A stretch of 64,000 nucleotides of DNA from Oopsacas minuta (Eukaryota > Porifera > Hexactinellida > Lyssacinosida > Leucopsacidae). This document shows, one piece after another, positions 1 through 11,832 of the stretch. The stretch lies in contig JAKMXF010000314.1 of the NCBI GenBank assembly GCA_024704765.1, positions 62,001 to 126,000 on the forward strand. Reading direction: 5' to 3'. A program made the position numbers and the translations under genes. The notes beneath the pieces are model-generated. The model was not told where the DNA came from, did not search any database, and saw only the letters and a program-made list of their open reading frames with translations. The stretch's first letter is position 1. Every line of letters starts with the position of its first letter.

Positions 1-1026
1 AGATAGTAGGTACGTGTTGAAATCAAGTCAATAGTAGGTCGGAATATAATCATACGCATGTCGCAAAGAAATACAAGAAAAAGCTTGTTAACTAAGAGAT
101 TACTACATACTATGCTCGGCTCTATGTAAACTGCTTAAATACCGTTAATAAGCAATTCGCTGTATCCCGACCATAACCTAACCAACCTGACCAGTGGCCA
201 CAGCCCTGTATAATACCCCGAATAAAGTTTGATACTTAGGACTTCTGAGATTGCCGAAACATACTATAATCGAGGAGAAAACTTCGGTGGCTAAAAATCT
301 TTATGTATATTGCAATTTTCAAATTCCCGAAAGTAGAAAGTGAATCGTAACTAAAAAATTTTGATGAATTCTAAATTTGATTAGCTACTCTTTTAATGCA
401 TCAAAATAGATGACCTCCCTAAAGGTAATCAACAACATCAATGCAAGGAGGTACAACTATTATGTATAGGAGGCTATGATATGATGAAATCCTCACACCA
501 TTAACATCTTTTCATTTTAAGCCTAAAGCTTTAGAAGGGCGTAAAGCTTGTCTTTAACGACCACTCTACGTTCCGAAATATGTGGTTGTAATTCAGGTAA
601 TCGTTTACCTCAGCTAACTAATAGCTTCATTCGTGGGAGAGAAAGTGATCGCAAAGGTGATACCACTGTGTATCCCGTTTAACACTGGGTAGCTATTGCT
701 ACCTAAAGAGGGTGGCGTAGCCAACCTTGACGGGCTACTGCCGCACACATGGTGAAACATCCCAGTTGATGCAGATTTACTAGATAATTCAGCAATGTGC
801 TAGTAAAAATGAAGATTTCATTGAATATATATAAGTATAATGATTGATTGAAACACAGTTGTTTATATTTGTCAATAGTAAACGACCATATCATACAATT
901 TCTCAAATGCAGATAAATGAAAAACAAGAGTTCTGTGTTGTATATAAAGTTAGATAACGATGGATGATTTTGTGATATAATAGCTGAAAATCATTAGATT
1001 ATAATTAGGGAGATCATGGGAATTGA
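1..1026. other. non-coding AT-rich flank
   Basis: I see no gene here. The longest open frames are short, lack any recognisable motif and are interrupted in all frames. The region lies downstream of the minus-strand DNAL1 gene and should contain its 3' untranslated region and polyadenylation site, which I could not place with confidence. Confidence 0.6.
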
Positions 1027-1614
1027 TTAAGCATCATCATCATCATCATCTCCTGTGTCTTTTACAATATTATCTCCATCCAATTTATTTAGATTTGGTA
1101 AACGTTTCAGTGCATGATCTTTCCAATCCCCATCAGATGAGTGCTTTTCTTCCAATGGGTTACCAACAAAATTCAATTCAACTAGTGAGGGAAGATCAGA
1201 TAATTTCTGGAACTCCGCCCAATCTTTTACTAAATTATTAGTCATATATAATACCATCAATTTCTTCAACACTTGGATACCCTTCAGCTTTTCGATCAAG
1301 TTGTATGATATCCAAAGCTGTTCTAATGTATCAGAAACTGCATCAAGTCCGGATAAGTTTTTAATATTGTTTCGACCAAGGGACAATATTTTCAGAGACT
1401 TGAGTCCGTTAAGATTTGTTATACGCTCAATAGTGTTAGTAGAAAGGGATAGTTTCTCACACGAAACGAGCTGATTCAGAGCAGCGTCCATTTTATCAAC
1501 AGGGGGGATTATTCCATAGAGTTTTGCATGTTGAATTTGAGAGGCAATTTGCCCGCTATCTGAACAATATTTGGTAATTGCATCCTTCAATGATGTTGAT
1601 TTGGGGGCGACCAT
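1027..1614 (-). CDS. DNAL1: axonemal dynein light chain 1 (leucine-rich repeat)
   Basis: The single uninterrupted frame gives 195 residues. The protein is the leucine-rich-repeat light chain that binds the motor domain of an outer-arm axonemal dynein heavy chain and so acts in motile cilia and flagella. The frame shows the family's N-terminal helix (about residues 7-50), then tandem LRRs from about residue 53 to 155 with hallmark stretches such as [41 protein letters not shown] and [11 protein letters not shown]. Length is close to the vertebrate protein (about 190). The start is the only Met that gives the conserved N-terminus. The C-terminus ends in six aspartates encoded by a trinucleotide run. 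It has no introns, although vertebrate DNAL1 is multi-exonic, so intron loss or a retrocopy are both possible. The frame is intact and looks functional. Alternative: another LRR family; unlikely given the near colinear match. Confidence 0.95.
   Translation of the reverse strand: MVAPKSTSLKDAITKYCSDSGQIASQIQHAKLYGIIPPVDKMDAALNQLVSCEKLSLSTNTIERITNLNGLKSLKILSLGRNNIKNLSGLDAVSDTLEQLWISYNLIEKLKGIQVLKKLMVLYMTNNLVKDWAEFQKLSDLPSLVELNFVGNPLEEKHSSDGDWKDHALKRLPNLNKLDGDNIVKDTGDDDDDDA
1032..1050 (-). repeat. (CAT)6 trinucleotide run encoding poly-Asp
   Basis: Six tandem CAT units on the plus strand read as GAT on the coding strand and produce the Asp run just before the last residue of DNAL1. The run keeps frame when it gains or loses units, so it can vary in length without breaking the gene. 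Confidence 0.9.
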
Positions 1615-3745
1615 AACATAAAAACTAATAAAGATGAATATATAAGGTTAAATTCTAAGCTATAATGAAGAATTACAATAATTAAGGTTGCGTCTCAAAT
1701 ATGAGGGGTCTGTATCGCGCATGGCATGTGCAGCTGGTACGGCAGAGCCATTGCCTGCCCAATTTTTGTCATGACCTGAACAATTTATATTACCGAAACG
1801 GCAAAGGCCGGATCAATCCCAATTAGCATCCCCTGGCCCCCGTGACGTCATTGTTTATAACTCAAAGGGAAATCTTGGAATTCTTCTAAGTATTAATCAA
1901 ATTGAGATATATCTTACAGGATGTTACAAAATTAATACCCAATCAAATAAAATAAGTTTCTTTCCAGGGGCCGTATTGGAATGACATAAATCCTTTATTA
2001 TTTAATATATATACCATAAGTCTTCAAGGTACGAGTTTCAATATACTAAGTTCACGATTTGCCTATTTTGTCTTTTTTCCCCGCGACCTACAAACTTTTA
2101 ATGGATGGGTTCAGAAAATATTGGAATTATAAATTATTTTTGCACGCTACGTTCGCAGTTATATTATTAGATAAATATATACTGTTTTGCGTTTTCTAAT
2201 ATTGGGATTGGTCAATTTTTGAAATTTTGATTCGTGATCATCAATCCACAACGATGACGTCATCACTATGGTTGGTACTGTGTCTGTCTAACATTTAAAT
2301 CACTACATCAACTGCAAGAAGCCCTTAATCTCAAATAAAAACGGAATTATTTAAGCATTCAAATAATTTGTGACGTCAGGTTAGTCAAAATTTTCGAAGT
2401 CCCATTTTTTGGAATGTTGCTTTGTCATAACCACTATGAAGACTTCAACTTCATTACCTAATGTGTCTGTCCTGACATCTCGTTCCCTCCATCAATTGTA
2501 AGTATTACTCTAGCTGTCATCGTTGTAAAGTTTTTAGAGTTTCAAGTTTTATGTGGTTTATGACGGCACACAAGATGCTTTTATTGTGTCTATATTTATT
2601 ATTACATAGTCTAGCGGATGTCTACTAAGTTTTGTTTAGTATTTGTGATCGAAGATAGAAGAATATTTATGTTTTTCAATAGATAATGTTTGCATACAAA
2701 AGTCAAATTTGTATATGAATACTTCAGATACCACAGTTAAATTAGTCAAAGAAATATTGATCGGGAAAATCTGGGCAATTAAATTCTAATTAAACTAAAT
2801 TGTGTTTACGAATAATTATTCAAAATTGCAGTACTTAAATCCCATGAAAAATTTCGATAATTGTCGAAAGAAAAGCTGTGGGTGGGTACTAGAGGGTGAT
2901 AAAATTATATGTTAAAAAATGAGCGCTAGCAAATTCTTGAACTGCTATAATCTGGAGGATGTAATTCTGAATCTAATGGATTTATTTCTGGTGGTGGCAC
3001 ATGTGGCATATCTTCATGGTGGCACGAATGTGTCAAATTGTGTCAGATAAAAATCGGGGACTAAGGTGTGCATATTAACACATCATCACTAACCTGTTTC
3101 AACTTTTAATCTTAAACCGTGTGGGCTGTGGGCCGTAGACAGAACTTACAAAAAAAGCACTGAGATCAAAACTGAGGACCATACTATAGTATAGTCGGCA
3201 GAGTAAAACAAAAATCATAAATTACAATCTGTGGCGACAGCATTAAATTAAATTTGTTTAGTAGTTGCTCTAGGAAGTAGAGGCACAATCAACTGTAAAA
3301 TTTACCCCCTTTACTCATAATACCTCCAATTACATACAGTTAAACCTTACGCCCAGGTTTTTGTCCGGGGATTATTTATAGGAATTATTAGGGTAATGTT
3401 CGGGAAAATCTGTTTTTAGGGTGTGTAGATCATCCAATCAATATTGTAGTCTGTCACCATATTCAAATATATATATATATCCTCTTGAGATTACTACCTC
3501 ATTTTATATTAATGGTTGGTAGATATAGTCCAGTTTGCTAAAAACAGTTAGTCACACATTTAATCTTGCATGAGTATGACTTAACATTCCAACTTAGATA
3601 AGCTCAGTATGGCATGCTACAAACACCTACAGATCTTTCATTTTATAGAATGTAGGGTTTTTCAGAAAAAGCGATAATGTCCAGGGTTTTGGAAAGACCT
3701 TCTTGCCACACTAAATGTAACATAAGCGATTATATGAGGTACCTG
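1615..3745. other. non-coding region upstream of DNAL1
   Basis: No coding frame is recognisable. The part nearest DNAL1 (to about 2.4 kb) holds three CRE-type octamers, listed separately. A short AT dinucleotide run lies near 3468-3480. The rest is AT-rich without structure that I could resolve. Confidence 0.6.
1843..2378. promoter_or_regulatory. cluster of three perfect CRE octamers (TGACGTCA)
   Basis: The palindromic octamer TGACGTCA, the full CREB/ATF binding consensus, occurs at 1843-1850, 2255-2262 and 2371-2378. These lie about 230-760 bp upstream of the DNAL1 start codon. I found no other perfect copy in the window. Three copies in 0.54 kb of AT-rich DNA is far more than expected by chance. 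A regulatory role is inference; the sites could also belong to an unrecognised repeat. Confidence 0.45.
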
Positions 3746-4338
3746 GGGCCTTATCAACTAAAAGTCTAAGAATTATTCTTAACTAAATTCCAAGTGTATT
3801 TCTAAGAATAATTTTTAGAATTACCCAATTCTAAGAAAAATTCTTAGAATTGGGTAATTCTATTTGATTGATTCTTGCTATTGATTAATAAAATTTATGC
3901 CAATTCATTCGATTTCAATCGCTTTTTGAGAAGATATGCACATAGTAGAAAATAAAATCCTTCTACTTGTATACTTCATTTATCATTAATGACATAAATT
4001 GTCCCACCCAATAGAAAAGGATATTCATTGCATTTCTCATTTGTGTACTATTGTACAAACTCATGGCCTCGCATATCGTACGTTTTGGAGCTGGAAATAG
4101 GCAGTTTACGATAGCAAGGAATATTTCGTGACAGGTTAAACTCTCTTGATGCGTACACAGATGTAGAGTTTATTTCTCGTTATAGAATCAGAAGAGAAAT
4201 GTTCTTAGAATTGCATGATAATATTGAGACTTTCATGTCTCGATCTACAAGCCGATCTCATTCGCTTTCGGTGACAACTCAATTAGCGGTCACTCTTCAG
4301 ATTCTAGCTACGGGTAGTTTCCAAACTGTGATTGCACC
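3746..4338 (+). repeat. left arm of long Harbinger inverted repeat
   Basis: This stretch recurs in inverted orientation at 6822-7485. Homology covers the terminal repeat, the 5' untranslated part and about the first 100 codons of the transposase. It stops abruptly just after the codons for GSFQTV. The right arm is about 70 bp longer because of an extra CTAAGAATT-rich segment near 7360-7425. Confidence 0.85.
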
Positions 4339-5071
4339 AGCTCATCGAATTTCCCAGCCCCCTGTGTCCAACTGTGTTAAAGGTGTAACAGATGCATTGT
4401 GCTCAATTGCGATAGACTATATACAGTTTCCAACTGCTGCTAGACAGATGAGCATGCAGCATGGATTTACATATGGAAAAGTTCGGGTTTCCTAAGTATT
4501 AGGTTGCATAGACGGCACACACATCCCAATTGTTGCACCTAGCACCAACGAAGCTATTTATGTTAATCGTAAAAGTTTTCATTCAATTAACGTCCAAGCG
4601 TATGTGACGATGTATTTAAATTTATTGATGTAGTTGTGAAGTGGCCAGGCAGCACACATGACGCGTTCATATTGCAGGTAATCAGGAATCAATCTTAAGA
4701 TCGCCAGTAAACAATTCCAATTATTGATGGGTGGTTTCTCGGTGATAGTGGTTATCCGTTGCGCCTAAATTTAATGACTCCATTACTATCTCCTGTTACA
4801 GCTCGCGAAAGAAGTTATAATCGTGCTTTCCTGGAAACTTGAAAGACAATTGAATTGAATGCACCTTTGGAATAGCAGATGGAGATCAATGGACAAGACT
4901 GCCGGCAGTTTGTGCTATTGCTCAATGAGGGTTTGCAAACTAATCTTATCTTCCATGATACTTCATAATTTTTGTGTTGATTGCGGTCTCCAAATTGATA
5001 TTGAAATTTGGAAAGTGACATGCCCTAAACCGAAACAGACTACACTGAATATTCAGATAATGGAGTTTTAG
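4028..5071 (+). pseudogene. HARBI1-type transposase, decayed
   Basis: The gene encodes a DDE endonuclease of the PIF/Harbinger superfamily. Visible landmarks are the N-terminal segment MFLELHDNIETF (from 4199), the first catalytic Asp in [12 protein letters not shown] (about 4500), the second in WPGSTHDAF (about 4650), then GDSGYPLR (about 4745) and the C-terminal SMILHNFC (about 4955). Lesions are an initiator changed to TTG, a TAG near 4108, a TAA at 4493-4495 just before the first catalytic Asp, a one-base loss after NVQA near 4598, and further shifts between 4690 and 4860. Order and spacing are those of the family. The gene cannot make a full transposase. Confidence 0.85.
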
Positions 5072-5181
5072 TTCTAGAAAATATAATTATAAACTATTTC
5101 ACATGATATAGGAAGTTTAATTAATTAACTGAGCACATGAATGAATTAGGCTCTGATTTACTTATAACATAATAATCTTAA

Positions 5182-5915
5182 TTATGGATTCCTAATCTTA
5201 CTTTGAAAGTAATGAGGCAATGAAGAGAAATTATAAGTAGGAAATGAAGGGGGCAATGTCTGAAAATGTGGCAGAGGGGGCATAGTTTGAGCCATCAGAA
5301 GAGAAAGTGTCTTTGATTGGTCCGCTGCTGTATGTTGCAAAATCTGGATCACTCGATCGAATTTACTCTCAAGCCGATCTAGCTTAGAATCATTGTTAGT
5401 CAAAATCTCCAATTTTTTATCTTCTTTCTCTAAAATTGCACGTTTGGTCGATTCTAATTCGTCATTTTCCAAATGATGACGTTTTCTTGGGGCTGGTTGG
5501 AAAAATTTTATTTCTTCAATATCTTCAGAGGGAACTGGGTTGATCAGCATCCTTCAATTACATCATTTGCACATTGGGATTCAAAAGAGCGATCGATGCC
5601 CGATTCACCGCCTTCAAAAGCTTCCTTCCCTTTGATGCTGCTGATTTTAGCTTCTATTTCATCTAAATCAGCATCTTCAGGACCTCCTCCAGTTTTTCTT
5701 GCTGATGCTAACTTATCTGCCATACAAGGCTTAAGTTTTGTTAGTATATTATACCATTTTTTCATGACATCTCTTGGTTTTACATTCCCATGTAATTCCG
5801 ACAGTCTCCCTGAAATTTCTTCCCAGATTTTGTTCTTATCATCGAAAGTCAGAGTTGATGTTAGAGCGCCGAACAATTTCGATTTTTGATCATGAATGAG
5901 ATCCACGAGTGACAT
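5182..5915 (-). pseudogene. Harbinger MYB/SANT-like DNA-binding partner protein
   Basis: Two overlapping minus-strand frames form one protein of about 240 residues. The first (5544-5915) starts MSLVDLIHDQKSKLFGAL and contains a trihelix/SANT-type segment with KIWEEISGRLSELHG and VMKKWYNIL. The second (5182-5550) continues with a Lys/Glu-rich stretch and the coiled-coil-like segment LDRLESKFDRVIQILQ. They are joined by a single-base shift at about 5544-5550. Harbinger elements encode such a protein beside the transposase, and it helps nuclear import and DNA binding. Each half is open, so damage is slight. A spliced connection instead of a frameshift is possible but I see no good splice pair. 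Confidence 0.75.
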
Positions 5916-6448
5916 TATCTCCTCCCGAGTAAAATTCTTTAAACGAGTTATCGATTTTCAGTGGTCATAATGCGAGCGATTGTTAAAGTATTATCATAAT
6001 TAACTAACATTTTATTATTATTTGTACTTATAACTAAAGATAATAACATACGTAAATGGATAAAATTGCATTGACTGCATATATCTTTGCAGGACGTCAC
6101 TCAAATGACTTTGACTTTATTTACCTTGGTTTAGATACAACATTATTATGTTTCAAAATATATGAGATATAATTACATAAATATATTTATTGATGTCATA
6201 ATACAATTCAGAGTGACATCAAGAAATAGTATCTAAATATAGTGGTATGTAGTTCAACTAGTTCTATGCTATGGTTATCACAACATGTGGATATGATAAT
6301 CAAACATATTGTCTTAAACGATTAACAATCTTTGTAAATATATGCATATCTATAATAATTTCATTGAAAGTAGAATAAATTATAAGTTAAGTCTCCTCTT
6401 TACCTCACTAAATATTTTTCTTTGAAATTTCCTAAGAATTGTGTCTTA

Positions 6449-6610
6449 TTATAAGAATGCGAACAAAATAGTCAGTGGTGGACCATTAAGCTGGATAAAC
6501 AGCAAAGAAGTAACGTGTTCTATTGTAAGCCGGTTTCGTTTCTCATCCAATATGATATTCATTTAACTGAACCCCCTTTCGCATTCAGATGAGTTGCATG
6601 GAATAACTTC
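6449..6610 (-). pseudogene. hAT transposase C-terminal dimerisation fragment
   Basis: Reading the minus strand from 6610 gives SSECERGFS, one stop, then MNIILDEKRNRLTIEHV and LFIQLNGPPL before a stop at 6449-6451. This is the C-terminal dimerisation region of a hAT transposase of the KIAA1586-like type. The block sits inside the Harbinger element. A GC-rich sequence at about 6770-6817 that reads CAGTGGTGTCC on the minus strand resembles a hAT terminal repeat, so this is probably an internally deleted hAT inserted at the Harbinger arm boundary. I could not find its other end. Confidence 0.6.
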
Positions 6611-6759
6611 TACGATATATTCACGGCGCTATAAAGTAAACATTTGCTCTCTCAACTCGACTTAATTATATTTGGAACAAATTTCGATTGATTTCAAATA
6701 TTGATTGTATGCTACTGTAGATATCAGGTACACAAATTGTTACTTGCCGATTTGATTTG

Positions 6760-7125
6760 TTAAAAAAGGTATGGGAGCGGCGCTCCCACCCGCTCCCACA
6801 GCAGGACACCACTGGATGCAACCACAGTTTGGAAACTGCCCGTAGCTAGAAACTGAAGAGTGACCGCTAATTGAGTTGTCACCGAAAGTGAATGAGATCG
6901 GCTTGTAGATCGAGACATGAAAGTCTCAATATTATCATGCAATTCTAAGAACATTTCTCTTCTGATTCTATAACGAGAAATAAACTCTACATCTGTGTAC
7001 GCATCAAGAGAGTTTAACCTGTCACGAAATATTCCTTGCTGTCGTAAACTGCCTATTTCCAGCTCCAAAACGAACGATATGCGAGGCCATGAGTTTGTAC
7101 AATAGTACACAAATGAGAAATGCAA
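6760..7125 (-). pseudogene. second N-terminal copy of the Harbinger transposase
   Basis: The frame opens with MHFSFVYYCTNSWPRISF and matches the plus-strand transposase (4028-4338) residue for residue over about 100 codons. It then diverges after FQTV into sequence derived from the inserted GC-rich end. Unlike the plus copy it keeps an ATG and has no early stop, so it preserves the original N-terminus. It lacks all catalytic residues. Confidence 0.8.
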
Positions 7126-7485
7126 TGAATATCCTTTTCTATTGGGTGGGACAATTTATGTCATTAATGATAAATGAAGTATACAAGTAGAAGGATTTTA
7201 TTTTCCACTATGTGCATATCTTCTCAAAAAGCGATTGAAGTCGAATGAATTGGCATAAATTTTATTAATCAATAGCAAGAATCAATCAAATAGAATTACC
7301 CAATTCTAAGAATTTTTCTTAGAATTGGGTAATTCTAAAAATTATTCTTAGAATCAGTTAAGTATAGCCAAGTTAAGAATTCATAATGAAACCTATGAAT
7401 ATTTCATGAATTCTTAGAATTATTCTTAGAAATACACTTGGAATTTAGTTAAGAATAGTTCTTAGAATTTTAGTTGATAAGGCCC
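6822..7485 (-). repeat. right arm of long Harbinger inverted repeat
   Basis: Inverted counterpart of 3746-4338. See that entry for the extent of homology. The outer boundary is followed directly by the CTG target duplication. Confidence 0.85.
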
Positions 7486-7488
7486 CTG

Positions 7489-10400
7489 CTGCCTAACTAG
7501 CAAATGATACCCTACCTGACTATTAGGGGTATCACGAGGCATTCCCTCTCAAATCATTGGGGTGAGGCTTCCCTGAAAATACCATAGAGTGTCAAACCTC
7601 CCTATCCCTCGCAACTTTGCCGCCCATGTAGTTTCCTATATTCTTTAGAGGCTAAAAGTCAAGGTCACAACCTGTTCCGCAGCATAGTATTACAATTGAA
7701 TGTATTTAACTAGTACTATATATTATGTGCCCTATAAAATATTCAATTCCCCTAATAGTCGTATTGCCCCCAATCAATTAGTGCAAATTAAACTCTTCAA
7801 TCAATAAACTATTCATTGCTGGCGGAACAGGTTCTAATATATAATTTTAATTCTATTTTAGATCCTTAATTAACCCATGAATATAGTACACGATAATAGA
7901 TGTTCACTTAAATATTCACTACAGGAAGTATATCTTTAGATTGATTGTATATTGTCCACTTCATTTGTTACTTACAATTCATACGTAAAAACAAAGCAAA
8001 AACTACAAAAGTTTACTGAAACATTACAATATGGGTATTAGCAGCTATACCAAATATAGATATGACAAGAGTGATATCTACAAATTCCAAACATGTAGTA
8101 CAAGAAATAGCCCAAAAACGAATATGCTCGAATTGTTAAATTTTAAATGTTAATGAAATTTAGAACATCCTGACTTAGAGAGTTTATTTTGAAAATGTTG
8201 ATTTGATCCAGTGCACATTAATAAAAATAAATCATCACAGAAATTGAAACCAAATAAGGAAAAATTCAAGGTTTGTACGAAACATAAAAATAGCATCGAT
8301 TATGATTACTTAATTATATTGTAATGGAATAATATCTGGAATGCATAAATACCATCCTATCGCTCATAATGATGACTTATTCTGAATCCTAAGTGGATAA
8401 CAATTTCCATAAATAATCTCAAAAATAAACATTTTCAGAACTTATTAAAAGGCCGGAAATCTCATTACCACATTTTACCGACTGAAAATAATATACAATC
8501 AATTACAATTGATTCTAAATAGTACATCAAAATTTCAGGATCCGCAAAGTTGCTAAAGTATATTATATGTTGTACATTCAATGTTTACTTTTTGTTGGCA
8601 AGAAAGATTAAATGGCAACTGAATTGGTAAAGTGAACTGAAGCACATTAGTGTTACTTTAAGACAGGGGCCACTTGCCCCTCTTCCTATTGTATACTAAC
8701 ACTTTTGCCCTGCTTCTATTGGTGTTCCTATTTAAATCTAAACAAGTAGTCAGAATCAATAAATCCGGATTTATCTGCAAATTGTATGTTATTTATTGTG
8801 CTTGGTTATTTTGAAAATTGCAACAATTGAATTAATTGTTGTTAACATATTAAATGGAGAGATTAATAGTATTTCATTTCACTGAAATTGATTCTAGAGT
8901 TGCCAACTAAGGTGGCATTGTAATTAATATCATGTGTCAATTATGGCTGAGCGTTCCAGTACCTTTGGCCAAGGCAGTGCATACTTAAAGAGAGAGTGGG
9001 TATTGTTTCTTGGAGTTTAAAACTATATTTGCCACCCTCATACCATGTAGTGCTGAGTATATCCCGTTGCGTTGCTTCGCGAATAAAGCATCCAGAATGT
9101 AGCTGCTAAATTCTTAAGCTAACCTGAGGCCCGAAGCTGTCGCAAAGCAATCTAGCAAGCGAAGCGCGCTAATAATGATAATATCCTTACATGGAAACTT
9201 GCTCTAAACAACAAAACAGGATAACACAGTAGACTGATTTCGCATTTCAAGTTTGTCACACATATGTAACATTTTTGGATATTAATGTCATATATTCAAT
9301 TCGAGGTGCAAAGCGTCGGGCATAGGCGGACACGTAATGCTCACAAGCCGCACAGCGCGAGCAAGCGAAGTTTGCTCGGATTTTGAAAATTGTCTCTGAA
9401 TAATGCTCCTAGTTCCATTACCTAGATTTCACAAAGATAAATTGGACAAATTTCGTTAAGATCATTACCATGATCAGAAATGCAAGCTAGGTCAGTCCCA
9501 TAAAGAGAAAACCTTGCCAATTTTAGCCCCAAGAGTGAAATATGACTGTTATACATGTATTAATTCAAGCAAGCTTCGCTAACTTGCGCTGCGCGGAAAT
9601 TTGGCACAAATCTCAGAGTTTTCGAGATATCACTTAGATCTTAGAACCTGTTCCTAGGTTTATCACATTCCATACAGATGCCAAATTTAAATTCTAGCTC
9701 TTTCTAGTAGCAAAGCAAAGTGTTTGAATTCAAAATTCTGTCAACAAATTTATAGGATTTTTGAGTATATTAAATAAAAATACTTAGATACTGTGTCCTT
9801 ATTTGGATGTAATAGAATATTTCAGGAATATTAAAATACATTTTGGAAGACCATAATCAAAAATTGATGAATACTTAATAGGATTAATGTCCGAGCTAGC
9901 AGTGATGTTGCATTGTTTATACAGTATCTGGTGAAAATGAAAGTTGTAACAGTTTGAACTGAGTGACATCATTCATGAATAGTTACCTTAACTAATACTG
10001 AAAATATTAGGTTTTGATACACGGTAGACCTGATTCAGATAAACGGTTGGCAAACAAACGTCAACATTTCTGGTTGAGCAGAATATATAACTATTTAGTT
10101 GCAACCTTGATAAAAATATATATTCATGTTGTTACGCAAAATGGTGTAAAGAGGAAATTCTTCTTTCATTTTATTTTCTTACGATAATATACATGGTTGA
10201 AATGAGTGCAATATTTCTACTAGAATATCTCATCAAAATATATGAGTATTTATGATGCTTATCAATTTTCATAAATAAATCAATGAGCAAATCAAAAATA
10301 ATTTAGGCAAATTATTAATGAGCTCATCATTCAACCCTTTCGCTACGTATGGTAATTATCAATATGATTAATCACATTTTACATATATTTGGTAATGGAG

Positions 10401-11328
10401 AGTCTGGCAATCACGGATTCCCCAAAACGCATAGCGTTAGAAGATGAAACAATTAGTTATGTAAAAGTACAATTTCTAATCTATTAATGTAAGGGTTCCA
10501 CTTAACATCACAACTGAATAGTGAGCTACATTCTAAATATTTGATTTACTTTCAAAAGGACCCCATAATTCGAGCCATAAATAATTAGCGCTAATGTATT
10601 TTCAAATTGAACAGATATGAGTGATAACAGAGAGTAATATATAAGATGTAGGATTACGCAATGAAGATTAGCAATCCTATTGATTGCTATCTTGTGGTTG
10701 GCATGGAGAAAATAGTTCAATAAAATTTTAAATAGTGGAAAATTGTAATGTTTACATGCGTTTACGAAACTTCTGTAATAGTAATATTCAAAAACAAAAG
10801 AAAATAATGTAGAATCTTGGAGGAGAAAACGATTTAGGGCGCTGAAATTTCATGGTTCAAAATTGGATGCCATCACTGATATAAATCGTTTTGATCTACA
10901 AATGGCAATAACCTTCATAAATATATATTTGATAAATATCGCTGAATAAACATGTTTCAACATTTTTATTAAATGAGAAAATATACGATAATTGATTCTT
11001 ATATGGATATCATATCTGGAAACGATTTGGTGATTTACAATGATTATATCAAATTCAAAAACACCAAAAATATAAATCGTCTTAGTTTAAGAAAAAATAC
11101 TCTACGTTTGAATAGAGGGTCAAATATTTCTATGTTTTAACAGAAAGATTGAGTGTTCCAGAAGTATTCTGGAATTGGTCTGGCATAAAGTCAGATGAAT
11201 CATTTGCTCTATCCAAAACACGCTTCATATTTATAGGTGTCCCTGATCTAATCTGATGTGCAAATCAGAAATACGTCACTAAAAATATTCTCGTCCTTGC
11301 GCGAAAAGAATGCATTTGGGGGCAATAC
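7489..11328. other. non-coding AT-rich stretch
   Basis: About 3.8 kb without a recognisable gene. It contains a short inverted pair AACCTGTTCCGC (about 7670) and GCGGAACAGGTT (about 7821). It also has several GC-rich patches rich in GAAGC/GCTTCG words at 9050-9180, 9310-9385 and 9565-9600, which are described under the dispersed repeat. Nothing else stands out. Confidence 0.55.
9030..9185 (+). repeat. copy of a dispersed GC-patch repeat
   Basis: The stretch from CCATGTAGTG through GCAAGCGAAGCGCGCTA is alignable to 26800-26935 and, in inverted orientation, to about 27890-28000. All three share the order: CATGTAGTG-type lead, GTCGC/GCGAC pair, AGCTAACC-type block, and a CAAGCGAAGC-type block. 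I do not know its class. Confidence 0.5.
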
Positions 11329-11455
11329 ACACGGGTCTCTCAGAAAATCATATTGATCGAAAAAACGAGGTCCTTGAGATTTTTCATGATTCTTGTGTAG
11401 AATTTTGCGTAGAATCCGATTCTGTTGTCAAAAAAATACTTCCCACACAAATTTT
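11329..11455 (+). repeat. left terminal inverted repeat
   Basis: Matches the reverse complement of 13990-14116 with about three mismatches. It starts ACACGGGTCTCTCAG and ends in a CACACAAATTTTT-like stretch. Confidence 0.85.
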
Positions 11456-11832
11456 TTCGATAAATTTATTTTTTTGTAAAAAAATAATTTTTTACAATTC
11501 GAATATTTTAGATTCTCATCATGACAGCGATGGCAGATGCATCACCATTGGCAATCAGATATTATTATGATATGCTTAGACATTGTTGTTTACATCTGCA
11601 TGCACTTAGAATTTTCAATAGTATTGCGGTTTTATTCTATTCTATTATGTCATTCATTTTTCTGTATGGTATCAGGTTCGAATAGTTTAACAATAGTAAC
11701 AATAGTTTGATTGCACGTCATTAATCACCTAATCGAGTCCTTTGAATACTTTTAAGTAGTTTCCATTCAGTGATAATTAGTAATTAAAGGTGTTTAACGA
11801 ATATCTGTTTGCATAGAAAAACTATTTAAAGA

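Larger units (their letters stand above)
3743..7488. mobile_element. PIF/Harbinger DNA transposon with 3-bp target duplication
   Basis: The element itself runs 3746-7485 and is flanked on both sides by CTG (3743-3745 and 7486-7488), matching the 3-bp target duplication of PIF/Harbinger elements. Its ends are inverted copies starting GGGCCTTATCAAC. It carries both proteins typical of the superfamily: a HARBI1-type transposase on the plus strand and a MYB/SANT-type protein on the minus strand. Subterminal DNA is packed with copies of CTAAGAATT and its complement, likely transposase-binding sites. The inverted repeat is unusual in extending for about 600 bp into the transposase gene, so the right end is a second, inverted copy of the left end. 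Confidence 0.85.

Noticed and set aside
703-927. 74-residue minus-strand frame
   Set aside because: No motif and compositionally like random AT-rich DNA. Many such frames occur throughout the window.
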